A DNA stretch of 64,000 nt from Pseudomonadota bacterium. GTDB taxonomy: Bacteria > Pseudomonadota > Gammaproteobacteria > Steroidobacterales > Steroidobacteraceae. Under the pieces are notes generated by a model. That model was not told where the DNA came from and ran no database searches. It was given only the letters and a program-made list of their open reading frames with translations. Below are positions 1-7,718 of the stretch, piece by piece. The stretch covers positions 41,559-105,558 of the forward strand of contig JAEZFW010000087.1 in assembly GCA_023417315.1 (NCBI GenBank), given 5' to 3'. The position numbers and the translations under genes were made by a program. Within the stretch, counting starts at the first letter, position 1, and every line of letters begins with the position of its first letter.

Positions 1-230
1 AGGCGGTTGTACAGGGTCTTCAGACTTACCCCGAGTAACGCCGCTGCGCGCGTCTTGTTTCCCCCACATTTCTTGAGCGTGGCGTATATCATCCAGCGCT
101 CCACATCGGCCAGATTCGTGCCGACCGGGATGCGCAGGGCGCGAATCTCGCCCGTGTCTTGGGCCGAGTGCGACACATACGAGGAACGAACGTCTGCGCT
201 GCGCGCACTGTCGGTCATTTGATTCTCCAT
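1..230 (-). CDS. Fis-type HTH protein (3' end cut by window edge)
   Basis: Reading leftward from an ATG at 230, with GGAG about 8 bases upstream, the frame stays open for 76 codons to the window edge. After about 45 ordinary residues comes a Fis-type helix-turn-helix (GGNKTRAAALLGVSLKTLYN), the module that ends NtrC-family sigma-54 response regulators. No receiver or AAA+ domain precedes it, so this looks like a stand-alone DNA-binding protein. It lies 75 bases downstream of the histidine kinase gene on the same strand and may be its output partner; that link is inferred. The C-terminus is outside the window. Confidence 0.72.
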   Translation of the reverse strand, partial: MENQMTDSARSADVRSSYVSHSAQDTGEIRALRIPVGTNLADVERWMIYATLKKCGGNKTRAAALLGVSLKTLYNR

Positions 231-304
231 AGCGAGCTCCTGCGGGTCATCTTTACAGTGTCCGACCAGACAACGGTGTAGGACGGGCTAAAAGTTCCCT
301 CGAT

Positions 305-1777
305 TCAGCTTGCCGTCCGTAAGAAGTTTCCTACGTGCTGCGCCGGCGCGCCTGCGACCGCAGGAATGAAGGCTTCGACGAGCGTGCCCTTGCCCCCAGG
401 TCCCGGCGCGATGGTGAAGGTGCCTCCGAGTTGGCGCATGCGCTCGCGCATTCCGACGATGCCGTGCGACTTCGGCTTCGCAGTCGCACCTTCGGCAAGC
501 CCGACACCGTCATCCACGATTCGCAATCGAAGCCCGCGCGGCTCGCGGTGTAAGGAGACGCGCACCTTGTTTGCATGCGCGTGCTTCGTGATGTTGGTCA
601 AGGTCTCTTGCACGATGCGATAGAACGCAATCGACCATCCTGGATCGATCTCATCGAAGTCCTCTTCGACTTCCACTTCGCAGGGCAGGCCCGTGCGTCG
701 GGAGAACTCGCGACAATGCGACTTCATCGCGAATGCAAGCCCCAGATTGTCCAAATGGCTCGGTCGCAATCCTTCGATGACTGCATGCTTGAGCTCGACG
801 GTCTCCGCCAACATCTGCAGCACGCGTTGCAGCCGCTCGCGCAGCTCGCGCGCATCTTCAGGAGTGCGCCGCTGGATCCAGTTCAAGTCCATGTTGATCG
901 CCGTGAGATTGCTACCGAAAGTGTCGTGTAGCTCGCGCGCAATCCTGGCTTTCTCTTCCTCCGACACGCGAATCAAGTGCTGTGACAGCTCCGTGAGCTC
1001 CGCCGTGCGCTGCTCGACGAGATGATTCAGGTGCTGATTCGCTTCGAGCAGCGCCCCTTCCGCTCGCGCGCGTGCTCCGACATAGCGCTGCAACAGCTTA
1101 TTGAGACCGATCAACACTGCGACGGTGACGACGGTCGTGAGCAGCGCCACGGCAAGCGTAATCCACACATCGCGCAGCACTGCCTTGCCCAATGCGTCGA
1201 TGCGCGCGTCCTCTTCGACCGCCAATCGATCGACGATGCTGCGCACGCGATCCATCGTTTGCGTCGCCCGGTCGGTGCCCACGAGATCGGCGTTACCGCT
1301 CGGCCCAGGTCGCGGACTGCGCTCGATGGTCTGCTCGAGCCTGGCAATTGCCGCGGCCGTGAACCGCTCGAGCTCGGCAATATCCTTCTGCCGCTCCGGT
1401 TGATCGGCGGTGAGATTCGCGAGCCTGTCGAGCTCTGTTCGCCATCCGCGCATCGCGCGGTAGTAGGGGCTCAAGTACTCGGTGTCCCCCGTCAGGAGAT
1501 ATCCACGCTGCCCGGATTCGGCCGTCGTGATGACGGATTGGAAGGTACTCAGCGCGCGCTTGATCTCATAGGAACGGGCGTAGTGCGCATTGGAGTCCAT
1601 CGCTTGGCCCGTGTTGATGATCAGCAGGCAGGCGTTGATCACGAGCAGCGCAATGGAGACGACGATGACCGCAACGACGTGCAGAGGCACACGCACGTCG
1701 GCCGCCATGGGGGCTGACGCTGTCGGGGCATCCATCTCATCTAGGGTGAGGTCTAAAGCCTCGGTTTGCTTGGACAT
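305..1777 (-). CDS. CHASE3 sensor histidine kinase (HisKA_3 type)
   Basis: A membrane sensor kinase of about 490 residues. One transmembrane helix lies near residues 31-53, followed by a CHASE3-like extracytoplasmic region containing TAESGQRGYLLTGDTEYL, and a second helix near 203-228. A coiled coil leads to a HisKA_3 dimerisation domain (phosphoacceptor His in ARELHDTFG) and a HATPase_c domain with the N box around NITKHAHA and glycine boxes DDGVGL and GIVGMRERM. HisKA_3 kinases usually pair with LuxR/NarL regulators, yet the next gene in the same direction is a Fis-type HTH protein. The ATG at 1777 is chosen; a TTG at 1822 would add 15 residues. Confidence 0.88.
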   Translation of the reverse strand: MSKQTEALDLTLDEMDAPTASAPMAADVRVPLHVVAVIVVSIALLVINACLLIINTGQAMDSNAHYARSYEIKRALSTFQSVITTAESGQRGYLLTGDTEYLSPYYRAMRGWRTELDRLANLTADQPERQKDIAELERFTAAAIARLEQTIERSPRPGPSGNADLVGTDRATQTMDRVRSIVDRLAVEEDARIDALGKAVLRDVWITLAVALLTTVVTVAVLIGLNKLLQRYVGARARAEGALLEANQHLNHLVEQRTAELTELSQHLIRVSEEEKARIARELHDTFGSNLTAINMDLNWIQRRTPEDARELRERLQRVLQMLAETVELKHAVIEGLRPSHLDNLGLAFAMKSHCREFSRRTGLPCEVEVEEDFDEIDPGWSIAFYRIVQETLTNITKHAHANKVRVSLHREPRGLRLRIVDDGVGLAEGATAKPKSHGIVGMRERMRQLGGTFTIAPGPGGKGTLVEAFIPAVAGAPAQHVGNFLRTAS

Positions 1778-2029
1778 TGAGACCGTGCAACGTGTCTGAA
1801 CCGAGTTAACGTGTGCCGTCAAATTGAGGTTCCGCGGTCAGCGTTAACCGTAAGAGTCTCTGGGCGCTAGGACTTCATCCCGGAACCTTGACTTTCATCG
1901 GACGTTTCCGACGCGTGCTTGCGGCCCCATTGGTGCGCACGCTTCGTGGCGCCTCGTCGGCGCCTGGTGAGAAGTGCGCCAGCCGCAGCGAGTTGGAAAC
2001 ATCGTCACTACCGAATGAGGACAGGATTT

Positions 2030-2455
2030 ATGAAGAATCGAATCTGGTTGATACTTGCAGCCACTGGCATCGCCCTGGCAGGCTGCAATCAGGCCGAGTC
2101 GCCTCGCGAAGTGCAAAGCGATGTCGCGGATGCCCAAGCCGAGGCGCAGCGCGATCTGGCGGACGCTCAAGCGGATGCGCAGGATCAAATGGCAGATGCG
2201 CAGCAGGACGTGATGGACGCGCAGCAGGAAGGCGACAGCGACGAAGTCGCCAACGCAGCGCAAGAAGCGAGCGAAGCCCAGGCAGAAGGGGAGCACAAGA
2301 TCTCCGTCGCGCAAGCTGAAGCCACGCATCGCGTCGCGATCGAGAAGTGCGAGGCACTGACGGGTGCCGCGCAGGAAGACTGTAAGGAGCGCGCCGATCA
2401 GGATTTGGAGCGCGCCAAGCGCAACGCTGAGACTCGTCGGGACGGAACGGGCTGA
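2030..2455 (+). CDS. Ala/Gln/Asp-rich coiled lipoprotein
   Basis: A 141-residue predicted lipoprotein. The signal peptide ends in a lipobox (GIALAGC, Cys near 19), then comes a low-complexity stretch of repeated ADAQ-like units rich in Ala, Asp and Gln, likely helical. Two further cysteines (IEKCEAL and EDCKER) near the C-terminus could form a disulfide. The start has a purine-rich Shine-Dalgarno (GAGGACAGG). It is followed 15 bases later by a BON-domain lipoprotein and the pair probably shares the terminator at 2832. The family is not recognised; an envelope-stress role is only a guess from the neighbour. Confidence 0.75.
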   Translation: MKNRIWLILAATGIALAGCNQAESPREVQSDVADAQAEAQRDLADAQADAQDQMADAQQDVMDAQQEGDSDEVANAAQEASEAQAEGEHKISVAQAEATHRVAIEKCEALTGAAQEDCKERADQDLERAKRNAETRRDGTG

Positions 2456-2469
2456 GGAGTAGGTCGACT

Positions 2470-2793
2470 ATGAACACCGCGAATAGAGCGGCTCGGGTGC
2501 TGGCGGCGCTGCTGGGTGCAGCGCTCGTGGGGTGTACTTCGACCCCCACCCAACAATCGGCCGGAGAAGCGATCGACGATGGCGTCGTCACCGCAAAGGT
2601 GAAAGCCGCCTTGATCGAAGATCCGATGACGAAAGCACACCGGATCGACGTCGAAACGTTCAAAGGCACCGTGCAGCTCAGCGGGTTCGTGGAAACCGAC
2701 GAAGCTCGTACGCGCGCTCTGCAAGTCACCAAAGGAATTGCAGGCGTCAAGCGTGTAAAAGACGCGATGGAGGTCCGCGACTCTACGGGCTGA
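2470..2793 (+). CDS. BON-domain lipoprotein
   Basis: A 107-residue protein with a lipoprotein signal (LGAALVGC) followed by one BON domain (about residues 35-104), with the typical pattern DDGVVTAKVKAALIEDP and the strand GTVQLSGFVET. BON domains occur in OsmY-like periplasmic proteins and are thought to contact membrane surfaces. A single BON copy on a lipid anchor is a common stress-induced arrangement. The gene follows the coiled lipoprotein closely and ends just before a strong intrinsic terminator, so the two probably form one operon. Confidence 0.87.
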   Translation: MNTANRAARVLAALLGAALVGCTSTPTQQSAGEAIDDGVVTAKVKAALIEDPMTKAHRIDVETFKGTVQLSGFVETDEARTRALQVTKGIAGVKRVKDAMEVRDSTG

Positions 2794-2831
2794 TCTCGCG
2801 TCGAAGTCTTGAGTCGTCCCTTAAGAATGAG

Positions 2832-2868
2832 GAAGGCGGGTGCGTCGAGCATCCGCCTTCTTTTTTTG
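2832..2868 (+). terminator. rho-independent terminator after the lipoprotein pair
   Basis: A 12-bp stem (2832-2843 with 2849-2860, one G-T pair) with a 5-base loop is followed directly by a run of seven T. It lies 39 bases after the BON gene stop and ends that operon. Confidence 0.93.
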
Positions 2869-2937
2869 CGAGGTAATGATCCGGCGGGCCGACCGGTCTA
2901 CCATGGACGCAAGCACACAACCTAACGTTTCGAATCG

Positions 2938-3771
2938 GTGTCACCTCCCCTGCCCGCCCTAGGCTTCGGTCTTGGGGTTCGCCCCCAACATTACGAGGCG
3001 CTCCTCGACGAGCACCTCGGCGCGGTGTCGTGGCTGGAAGCACTCACTGAGAACTATCTCGTCCCGGGCGGACGCCCGCTGCGATACCTCGAGCGCCTGC
3101 GCGCTCACTACCCCATCGTGCTCCACGGCGTATCGATGTCGATCGGCAGCATCGATCCGCTCGATCTCGACTACCTCGAGCGTGTGCGCGCGTTAGCGTC
3201 TCGAATCGAAGCGAGCTGGATTTCCGATCACCTGTGCTGGACCGGCATAGGGGGCACGAATCTGCACGATCTTCTGCCGTTGCCGTACACGGAGGAAGCG
3301 CTGCGGCACGTCGCACGACGCGTCGATGAAGTTCAGCATCGGCTGCAGCGTCGAGTGGTCCTCGAGAACGTATCGAGCTATCTCACGTATCGCGATTCCG
3401 AGATGTCGGAATGGGAGTTCCTCAAGGAGCTCGCCGAACGCGCCGACTGTCTGCTGTTGCTCGACATCAACAATGTTTACGTCAGCGCACGAAATCATGG
3501 CTTCGATCCGCACGTTTATCTCGCGCACATTCCAGCCGATCGCGTTCAACAATTCCATCTCGCAGGGCATCGAAACTGCGGCACGCATCTGATCGATACA
3601 CACGATGAGCCTGTCTGCGAGGAGGTCTGGAGTCTCTACGGGCACGCGCTCAATCGTTTCGGCAAAGTCTCGACCATGATCGAGCGCGACGACAACATTC
3701 CGAAGCTCGATGTGCTCCTTGCCGAGCTGCAACGCGCGCGGCTACTCGCGACGCAGGCACGCGCGGCATGA
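2938..3771 (+). CDS. DUF692 / MNIO-family protein (BufB/HvfB-like)
   Basis: A 277-residue DUF692 protein, a multinuclear non-heme iron-dependent oxidase (MNIO) of TIM-barrel fold. Metal-ligand motifs of the family are all present: LHGVSMSIG, ISDHLCW, LENVSSY, LLDINNVYVS, FHLAGH, DTHDEPVC and MIERDDNIP. MNIO enzymes such as MbnB and BufB modify cysteines in small precursor peptides, usually with a DUF2063 or MbnC-type partner. The next gene, overlapping by 4 bases, is that partner. No cysteine-rich BufA-like precursor is seen on either side, which is unusual. The start is GTG; an upstream ATG at 2903 is out of frame. Confidence 0.88.
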   Translation: MSPPLPALGFGLGVRPQHYEALLDEHLGAVSWLEALTENYLVPGGRPLRYLERLRAHYPIVLHGVSMSIGSIDPLDLDYLERVRALASRIEASWISDHLCWTGIGGTNLHDLLPLPYTEEALRHVARRVDEVQHRLQRRVVLENVSSYLTYRDSEMSEWEFLKELAERADCLLLLDINNVYVSARNHGFDPHVYLAHIPADRVQQFHLAGHRNCGTHLIDTHDEPVCEEVWSLYGHALNRFGKVSTMIERDDNIPKLDVLLAELQRARLLATQARAA

Positions 3772-4559
3772 CACTCGCTCATCTACAGGATCTATTCCAG
3801 CGATATGTCCTCGAGGGCGACGCTCGCCTGCTCGATCGCATCTTCCCACCTAACGGAGAAGACAGCGCGGCGAGCCGTGCGTCGATTTATGCGCAAGCAT
3901 ATCGCTTGCGGCTGCAGGAAGCGCTCGCCAGCAACTACCCCCGGCTCGAACAGCTTCTGGGACCGGAACTGTTCGGCTCCATCGCGGCGCGCTATATCAA
4001 CTCGAATCCTTCTCGTGACGCGTCAATTCGATGGTTCGGCGGTGAGCTCGCAGCCATGCTCGCAGGAATGTTTCCGGACCGACCTTGGTTAAGTGAGCTC
4101 GCTCGCTGGGAATGGGCGATCGCGAGCGCGTTCGACGCCGCCGATGCAATACCCATCCGCTCAGAAGATCTTGAGCAGCTGGCGCCCGAGACATGGCAAA
4201 GCGTTCGATTCGAATTCCACCCCTCGGTGCAGGCCTTCACGTTGCACACGAATGCACCGTTGTTGTTCAAGATGCTGACGGACGATGAGCACACACCTCC
4301 ACCGAGCGCAACGGGAGAGACGCACTGGTTGATCTGGCGTCAGAAGGACAGCACACGCTATCGGTCGATGCATCCGGGCGAAGCGACCGCATTGAATACA
4401 ATGAAGGACGGCGGCACCTTCGCAGAGATGTGTACAACGCTGTGCGCGTCGCATGCGCCCGATGAGGCTGCGCTGCAGGCAGCACGCCTGCTTCGCACGT
4501 GGATCGACGAAGAGCTCGTATGCAAAGTGCTACACCGAGTAGAGCACGACCCTTTTTGA
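3768..4559 (+). CDS. DUF2063 protein (BufC/HvfC-like)
   Basis: A 263-residue protein with the N-terminal DUF2063 fold: LAHLQDLFQRYVLEGD, then RASIYAQAYRLRLQEAL and NYPRLEQLLGPELF. This family partners DUF692/MNIO enzymes (BufC, HvfC, TglH-like systems) and is thought to present the precursor peptide. The ATG overlaps the preceding stop (ATGA), implying translational coupling. The C-terminal half (about 150-263) is less conserved and ends in FEMCTTLCA-type cysteines. Its substrate cannot be deduced because no precursor gene is adjacent. Confidence 0.85.
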   Translation: MTLAHLQDLFQRYVLEGDARLLDRIFPPNGEDSAASRASIYAQAYRLRLQEALASNYPRLEQLLGPELFGSIAARYINSNPSRDASIRWFGGELAAMLAGMFPDRPWLSELARWEWAIASAFDAADAIPIRSEDLEQLAPETWQSVRFEFHPSVQAFTLHTNAPLLFKMLTDDEHTPPPSATGETHWLIWRQKDSTRYRSMHPGEATALNTMKDGGTFAEMCTTLCASHAPDEAALQAARLLRTWIDEELVCKVLHRVEHDPF

Positions 4560-4665
4560 ACGACGCGCATTCAAATTACGCGAGAAAATTCCGGGCGCTG
4601 CGCTTTGATTTGCGAACGAGAGCTGTAGACTTGAGCAAAGTGTTACTTTGCTTTCGCTCGACCTC

Positions 4666-5220
4666 GTGCCACAGGAACTCGGAAAACTCCCTGCCGATCA
4701 AATCGTGCCCGCTCTGCCAAAGGCAGTTTGGTTCAACGCAGTCGGCACGCCCATCGGTGAGAACGAGCGCATCGAGAGCGAGAAATACTTGAGCGGCCTC
4801 GGCGCGCAGCGTTGCAGCGTCGTCGGCGTGAGCACGTGGCAAGAAGCCGTCGCGCTTTCGAGCAAGACCAGTTGGTGCGCAAGCTGGTGGGAACGCGAGC
4901 GCCAGGAAGAGCGCAAGCTCTTCGAGGACGCATCTACGCAACATTCCTCCGATGCGCTGGTGCTGCGACTTGCGAATCTCATGCAAGGCAGCTCCACCTT
5001 GTTCTTATCGCCCGCTGCGCTCGCATGCACTCGAGCAGGCGTTGGCGATCCGTCCATCGCGAGCTCTGCCGCGGGCGCTGCCGCGCAATGCCTGCATCAA
5101 TACGGCCTTGCTTCGATCACCGGCCAGGGCGATGAGCACTTGTTCGCGGCGAAGTTTCGACTGTTTCTTGCCGGCCGTTGGCCCTTGTGCGTGACGGCCG
5201 ATACTTTCTTCGTGTTCTAA
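4666..5220 (+). CDS. conserved-looking protein of unknown function
   Basis: An open frame of 184 residues from a GTG start (VPQELGKLPAD); a TTG at 4648 would add six residues. No family is recognised and no signal peptide or membrane segment is visible. The C-terminal part is Ala-rich and hydrophobic and ends in TADTFFVF. It sits 7 bases before the FAH-family gene on the same strand, suggesting co-transcription. The long frame, codon pattern like the neighbours and tight spacing support a real gene, but function is unknown. Confidence 0.6.
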   Translation: MPQELGKLPADQIVPALPKAVWFNAVGTPIGENERIESEKYLSGLGAQRCSVVGVSTWQEAVALSSKTSWCASWWERERQEERKLFEDASTQHSSDALVLRLANLMQGSSTLFLSPAALACTRAGVGDPSIASSAAGAAAQCLHQYGLASITGQGDEHLFAAKFRLFLAGRWPLCVTADTFFVF

Positions 5221-5227
5221 TGGCGTC

Positions 5228-5914
5228 ATGAAGTTCGCGATTCCCGCTCCCATGCCGCCCGCGATCGCGGTCGCAGGCGAGGACTCTTTGTTCCCCGTCC
5301 ACCGCATCTATTGTGTGGGTCGCAATTACGGCGCACACGCTCGCGAGATGGGACAAGATCCTGAGCGCGAATCCCCGTTCTTCTTCATGAAGCCGGCCGA
5401 TGCACTCGTCGCCAATCATCAGACGATCCCGTTTCCTCCACGCACGAGCAATCTGCACCACGAGATCGAGCTCGTCGTCGCACTCGGTCGTGGCGGCGCA
5501 AACATCGATGCTGCTCAGGCCTTGAATCATGTCTTCGGCTACGCGGTGGGCAACGATCTCACGCGCCGTGACTTGCAAAACCAGGCGAAAGAAAAAGGTC
5601 GCCCCTGGTCGACTGCGAAGGGTTTCGATCGGTCCGCGGTGGTGAGCGCGATCCATCCGGTCGCGCAGGTGGGGCACCCTACTCGCGGGCGCATTTGGCT
5701 GAGCGTCAACGGTGAGATCAGGCAACAGGGCGATCTATCCGAATTGATCTGGAGCATTCCCGAGATCATCGCCGAGCTTTCCACTTTGTTCGAGCTAGCG
5801 GCCGGAGATCTCATCTTCACAGGTACCCCCGCGGGCGTGGGCGCGCTGAGATCAGGTGATCGCATCGAAGGCGGTGTGGACGGGATCGATACGCTCGTCA
5901 CGCAGATCGCTTGA
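5228..5914 (+). CDS. fumarylacetoacetate hydrolase-family protein
   Basis: A 228-residue FAH-superfamily protein. Core motifs are VHRIYCVGRNYGAHAREMG, the HHEIELVV metal-binding strand, AVGNDLTRRDLQ and the C-terminal FTGTPAGVGAL. Family members cleave or decarboxylate beta-diketo acids (acylpyruvases, 2-hydroxyhepta-2,4-diene-1,7-dioate isomerases) with Mg or Mn. Length and the VHRIYCVGRNY start fit the single-domain acylpyruvate hydrolase / maleylpyruvate hydrolase branch. The exact substrate cannot be assigned from context because no aromatic degradation genes are nearby. Confidence 0.92.
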   Translation: MKFAIPAPMPPAIAVAGEDSLFPVHRIYCVGRNYGAHAREMGQDPERESPFFFMKPADALVANHQTIPFPPRTSNLHHEIELVVALGRGGANIDAAQALNHVFGYAVGNDLTRRDLQNQAKEKGRPWSTAKGFDRSAVVSAIHPVAQVGHPTRGRIWLSVNGEIRQQGDLSELIWSIPEIIAELSTLFELAAGDLIFTGTPAGVGALRSGDRIEGGVDGIDTLVTQIA

Positions 5915-5968
5915 GCTCGCAGGCAGACGTGCCGTTGTCAGCGTGACCGCTGACGTGGAGGACGGCCG

Positions 5969-6343
5969 GTGATCTATCGACTGCTCGCAGACACGACCCT
6001 CGTCGTCCACCTTTGCTTCGTGCTGTTCGTGGTGCTGGGCGGACTACTCGTGCTGCGCTGGCGTTGGATCGCCTGGATTCATCTACCCGCCGTGCTTTGG
6101 GGAGCATTCGTCGAGTTCACGGGCCGCATTTGTCCCTTGACGCCCCTCGAGGTGTGGTTACGCGGCCTCGGCGGCGAAGAAGGCTACGAAGGCGGCTTCA
6201 TCGAGCATTACATTACGTCCTGGATCTATCCCGAAGGACTCACGCGAGAGCTGCAGATTGCACTCGGGCTCGGCGCACTCGCGATCAACCTTCTCGTGTA
6301 CGCAACCGTATGGCGGCGCGCGCGCCGCTCACGCTCACGTTGA
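5969..6343 (+). CDS. DUF2784 membrane protein
   Basis: A 124-residue integral membrane protein of the DUF2784 family, with three or four predicted helices. Recognisable features are the start MIYRLLADTTLVVHLCFVLF, the central GRICPLTPLE and HYITSWIYPEG. No biochemical role is established for the family. It lies between the FAH hydrolase and a ketopantoate reductase-like gene, all co-oriented with short gaps, so an operon is plausible without explaining function. Confidence 0.9.
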   Translation: MIYRLLADTTLVVHLCFVLFVVLGGLLVLRWRWIAWIHLPAVLWGAFVEFTGRICPLTPLEVWLRGLGGEEGYEGGFIEHYITSWIYPEGLTRELQIALGLGALAINLLVYATVWRRARRSRSR

Positions 6344-6356
6344 ATCGAGGGGACAC

Positions 6357-7280
6357 ATGACATCCGTCCTGATCGTTGGCGCCGGCGCAGTCGGTGCATT
6401 CTTCGGCTCTGCGCTTGCGCGTCAAGGCGCTGCCGTGAGCGTGGTGTGCCGTTCCGATTATGAATCGGTGAGTCGTTCCGGTTACGAGATCCGCAGCAAC
6501 TTGCTCGGCGATCACACTTTCGTTCCCGCTGGCGTCTTCCAGACGCCGCAGCAGGCCGGCAGCGACTACGACTACGTAGTGCTCGCGACAAAGGTGTTGG
6601 CCGACACGAATCGAGTCGCGCTGCTAGAACCCGCGCTGCGCACGGGCTCGGCGATCGTGCTCATACAGAATGGGGTCGACATCGAGGGTGAGATCGCCGC
6701 GGCATTCCCGAAGAACGAGCTGATCAGCGGCATCGCGTTCATCGCTGTAAGCCGCACGGCGCCCGGCAAGGTGCATCATCAATCCGAAGGCTCGCTCACG
6801 CTCGGCCGCTTTCCTTCGGGTACGACGCCTGCAGTCGAGCAACTGGCGAGCTTGTTCAATGCCAGCAAAGTGCCGTGCAGAGTTACGCCGGACATCGTCA
6901 CTGCGCGCTGGCAAAAGGCGCTTTGGAACGCCACCTTCAATCCGATCTCGATCATGGGCGGCGTCCTCGACACGTCCGCGATCTTGCGAACCCCGGACGA
7001 TCAAGAATTCATCCGCGAGACGATGCGGGAGATCGCGCAGATCGCCTCAGCTGCAGGCCATCCGATTCAGGAAGAGCTCATCGATAGGCTCATTCGAGGC
7101 ACGCTTGCGATGCCGCCGTACAAGACGAGCATGGCGCTCGACTACGAGCGCGGTCGCGCGATGGAAGTGGAGGCGATCCTCGGGAACGTCGTACGCACCG
7201 CACGCCGGCTGGGCGTGCGCGCGGAGAAGCTCGAGACGATTTTTAGGATCGCGAAAATGATCGAGGGGGCGCGCAGCTGA
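6357..7280 (+). CDS. ketopantoate reductase-like dehydrogenase (ApbA/PanE family)
   Basis: A 307-residue NADPH-dependent 2-oxoacid reductase. The N-terminal Rossmann motif is VLIVGAGAVGAFFGSALA; the middle carries VQN-type IVLIQNGVDIE and the catalytic-lysine region RWQKALWNATFNPIS; the C-terminal helical domain has the conserved KTSMALDYERGRAMEVEAI. The family includes 2-dehydropantoate 2-reductase (pantothenate synthesis) and paralogues with other oxo-acid substrates, so panE is not assigned firmly. The start ATG at 6357 follows GAGGGGACAC. A good terminator follows the stop. Confidence 0.88.
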   Translation: MTSVLIVGAGAVGAFFGSALARQGAAVSVVCRSDYESVSRSGYEIRSNLLGDHTFVPAGVFQTPQQAGSDYDYVVLATKVLADTNRVALLEPALRTGSAIVLIQNGVDIEGEIAAAFPKNELISGIAFIAVSRTAPGKVHHQSEGSLTLGRFPSGTTPAVEQLASLFNASKVPCRVTPDIVTARWQKALWNATFNPISIMGGVLDTSAILRTPDDQEFIRETMREIAQIASAAGHPIQEELIDRLIRGTLAMPPYKTSMALDYERGRAMEVEAILGNVVRTARRLGVRAEKLETIFRIAKMIEGARS

Positions 7281-7293
7281 GCGCGCCTCTTGC

Positions 7294-7602
7294 TCAGCGC
7301 GAAAGCGCTGTTTTCTTTTTCTGCAGCGACTTCGGCGGCTGACGAACGGCGTGCAGCACGTTATCGGCCACTCGAGACATCCATCCGCCGGAGTAGAGCA
7401 TCATCTTCAGGGAATGCAGCAAGATCTGCCCTGGACCCTCGACGGCGAGCCGGCAGTCTTCCTCGATCTTGCAGTTCTGCATCTCGAAGAGACCGTTGCC
7501 TTCGAGCACGAGCGTCGTGTCCTTGAACTGGCAATCGATAAACACTTTGCCGTCCAGCACGATGCGCTGACCGGTGAACACTTTCCCACGTATCGTCTTC
7601 AT
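7294..7602 (-). CDS. hypothetical protein, beta-strand rich
   Basis: A 102-residue protein with no recognised family. The first 70 residues alternate hydrophobic strands and turns (GKVFIDCQFKDTTLVLEGN, MQNCKIEEDCRLAVEG), resembling right-handed beta-helix or bactofilin-like repeats. The C-terminus is basic (SLQKKKTALSR) and is encoded by the terminator of the convergent gene. Three cysteines are present. The ATG at 7602 is preferred; an upstream in-frame start at 7620 exists. Function unknown. Confidence 0.65.
   Translation of the reverse strand: MKTIRGKVFTGQRIVLDGKVFIDCQFKDTTLVLEGNGLFEMQNCKIEEDCRLAVEGPGQILLHSLKMMLYSGGWMSRVADNVLHAVRQPPKSLQKKKTALSR
7295..7320 (+). terminator. intrinsic terminator after the ketopantoate reductase gene
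   Basis: A 6-bp GC-rich stem CAGCGC/GCGCTG with a GAAA tetraloop is followed by TTTTCTTTTT. It overlaps the last codons of the convergent gene at 7294-7602, whose Lys-rich end is written by the T tract. Confidence 0.85.
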
Positions 7603-7677
7603 GTCGCTCACACGACCCAAGTGATGGAGCGCGCCTTTCTACACGAACCGGATCGATCTTGCACGGGGTAGAAGGTG

Positions 7678-7703
7678 CGGATGGGAGCGAGTGCTCCCAT
7701 CCG
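7678..7703 (-). terminator. strong hairpin after the VOC gene
   Basis: An 11-bp perfect stem (7678-7688 with 7693-7703) with a GAGT loop sits 16 bases beyond the stop of the leftward VOC gene. It lacks a clean T tract, so it may act as a 3' end or stability hairpin rather than a classical terminator. Confidence 0.6.
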
Positions 7704-7718
7704 TGTTCGCCCCGGCGG

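Noticed and set aside
1..222. Forward open frame of 71 residues at the left edge
   Set aside because: It is a shadow of the leftward Fis-type HTH gene, which has a recognisable motif and a ribosome site.
2903..2940. ATG at 2903 as start of the DUF692 gene
   Set aside because: It is out of frame with the protein, so the GTG at 2938 is used.
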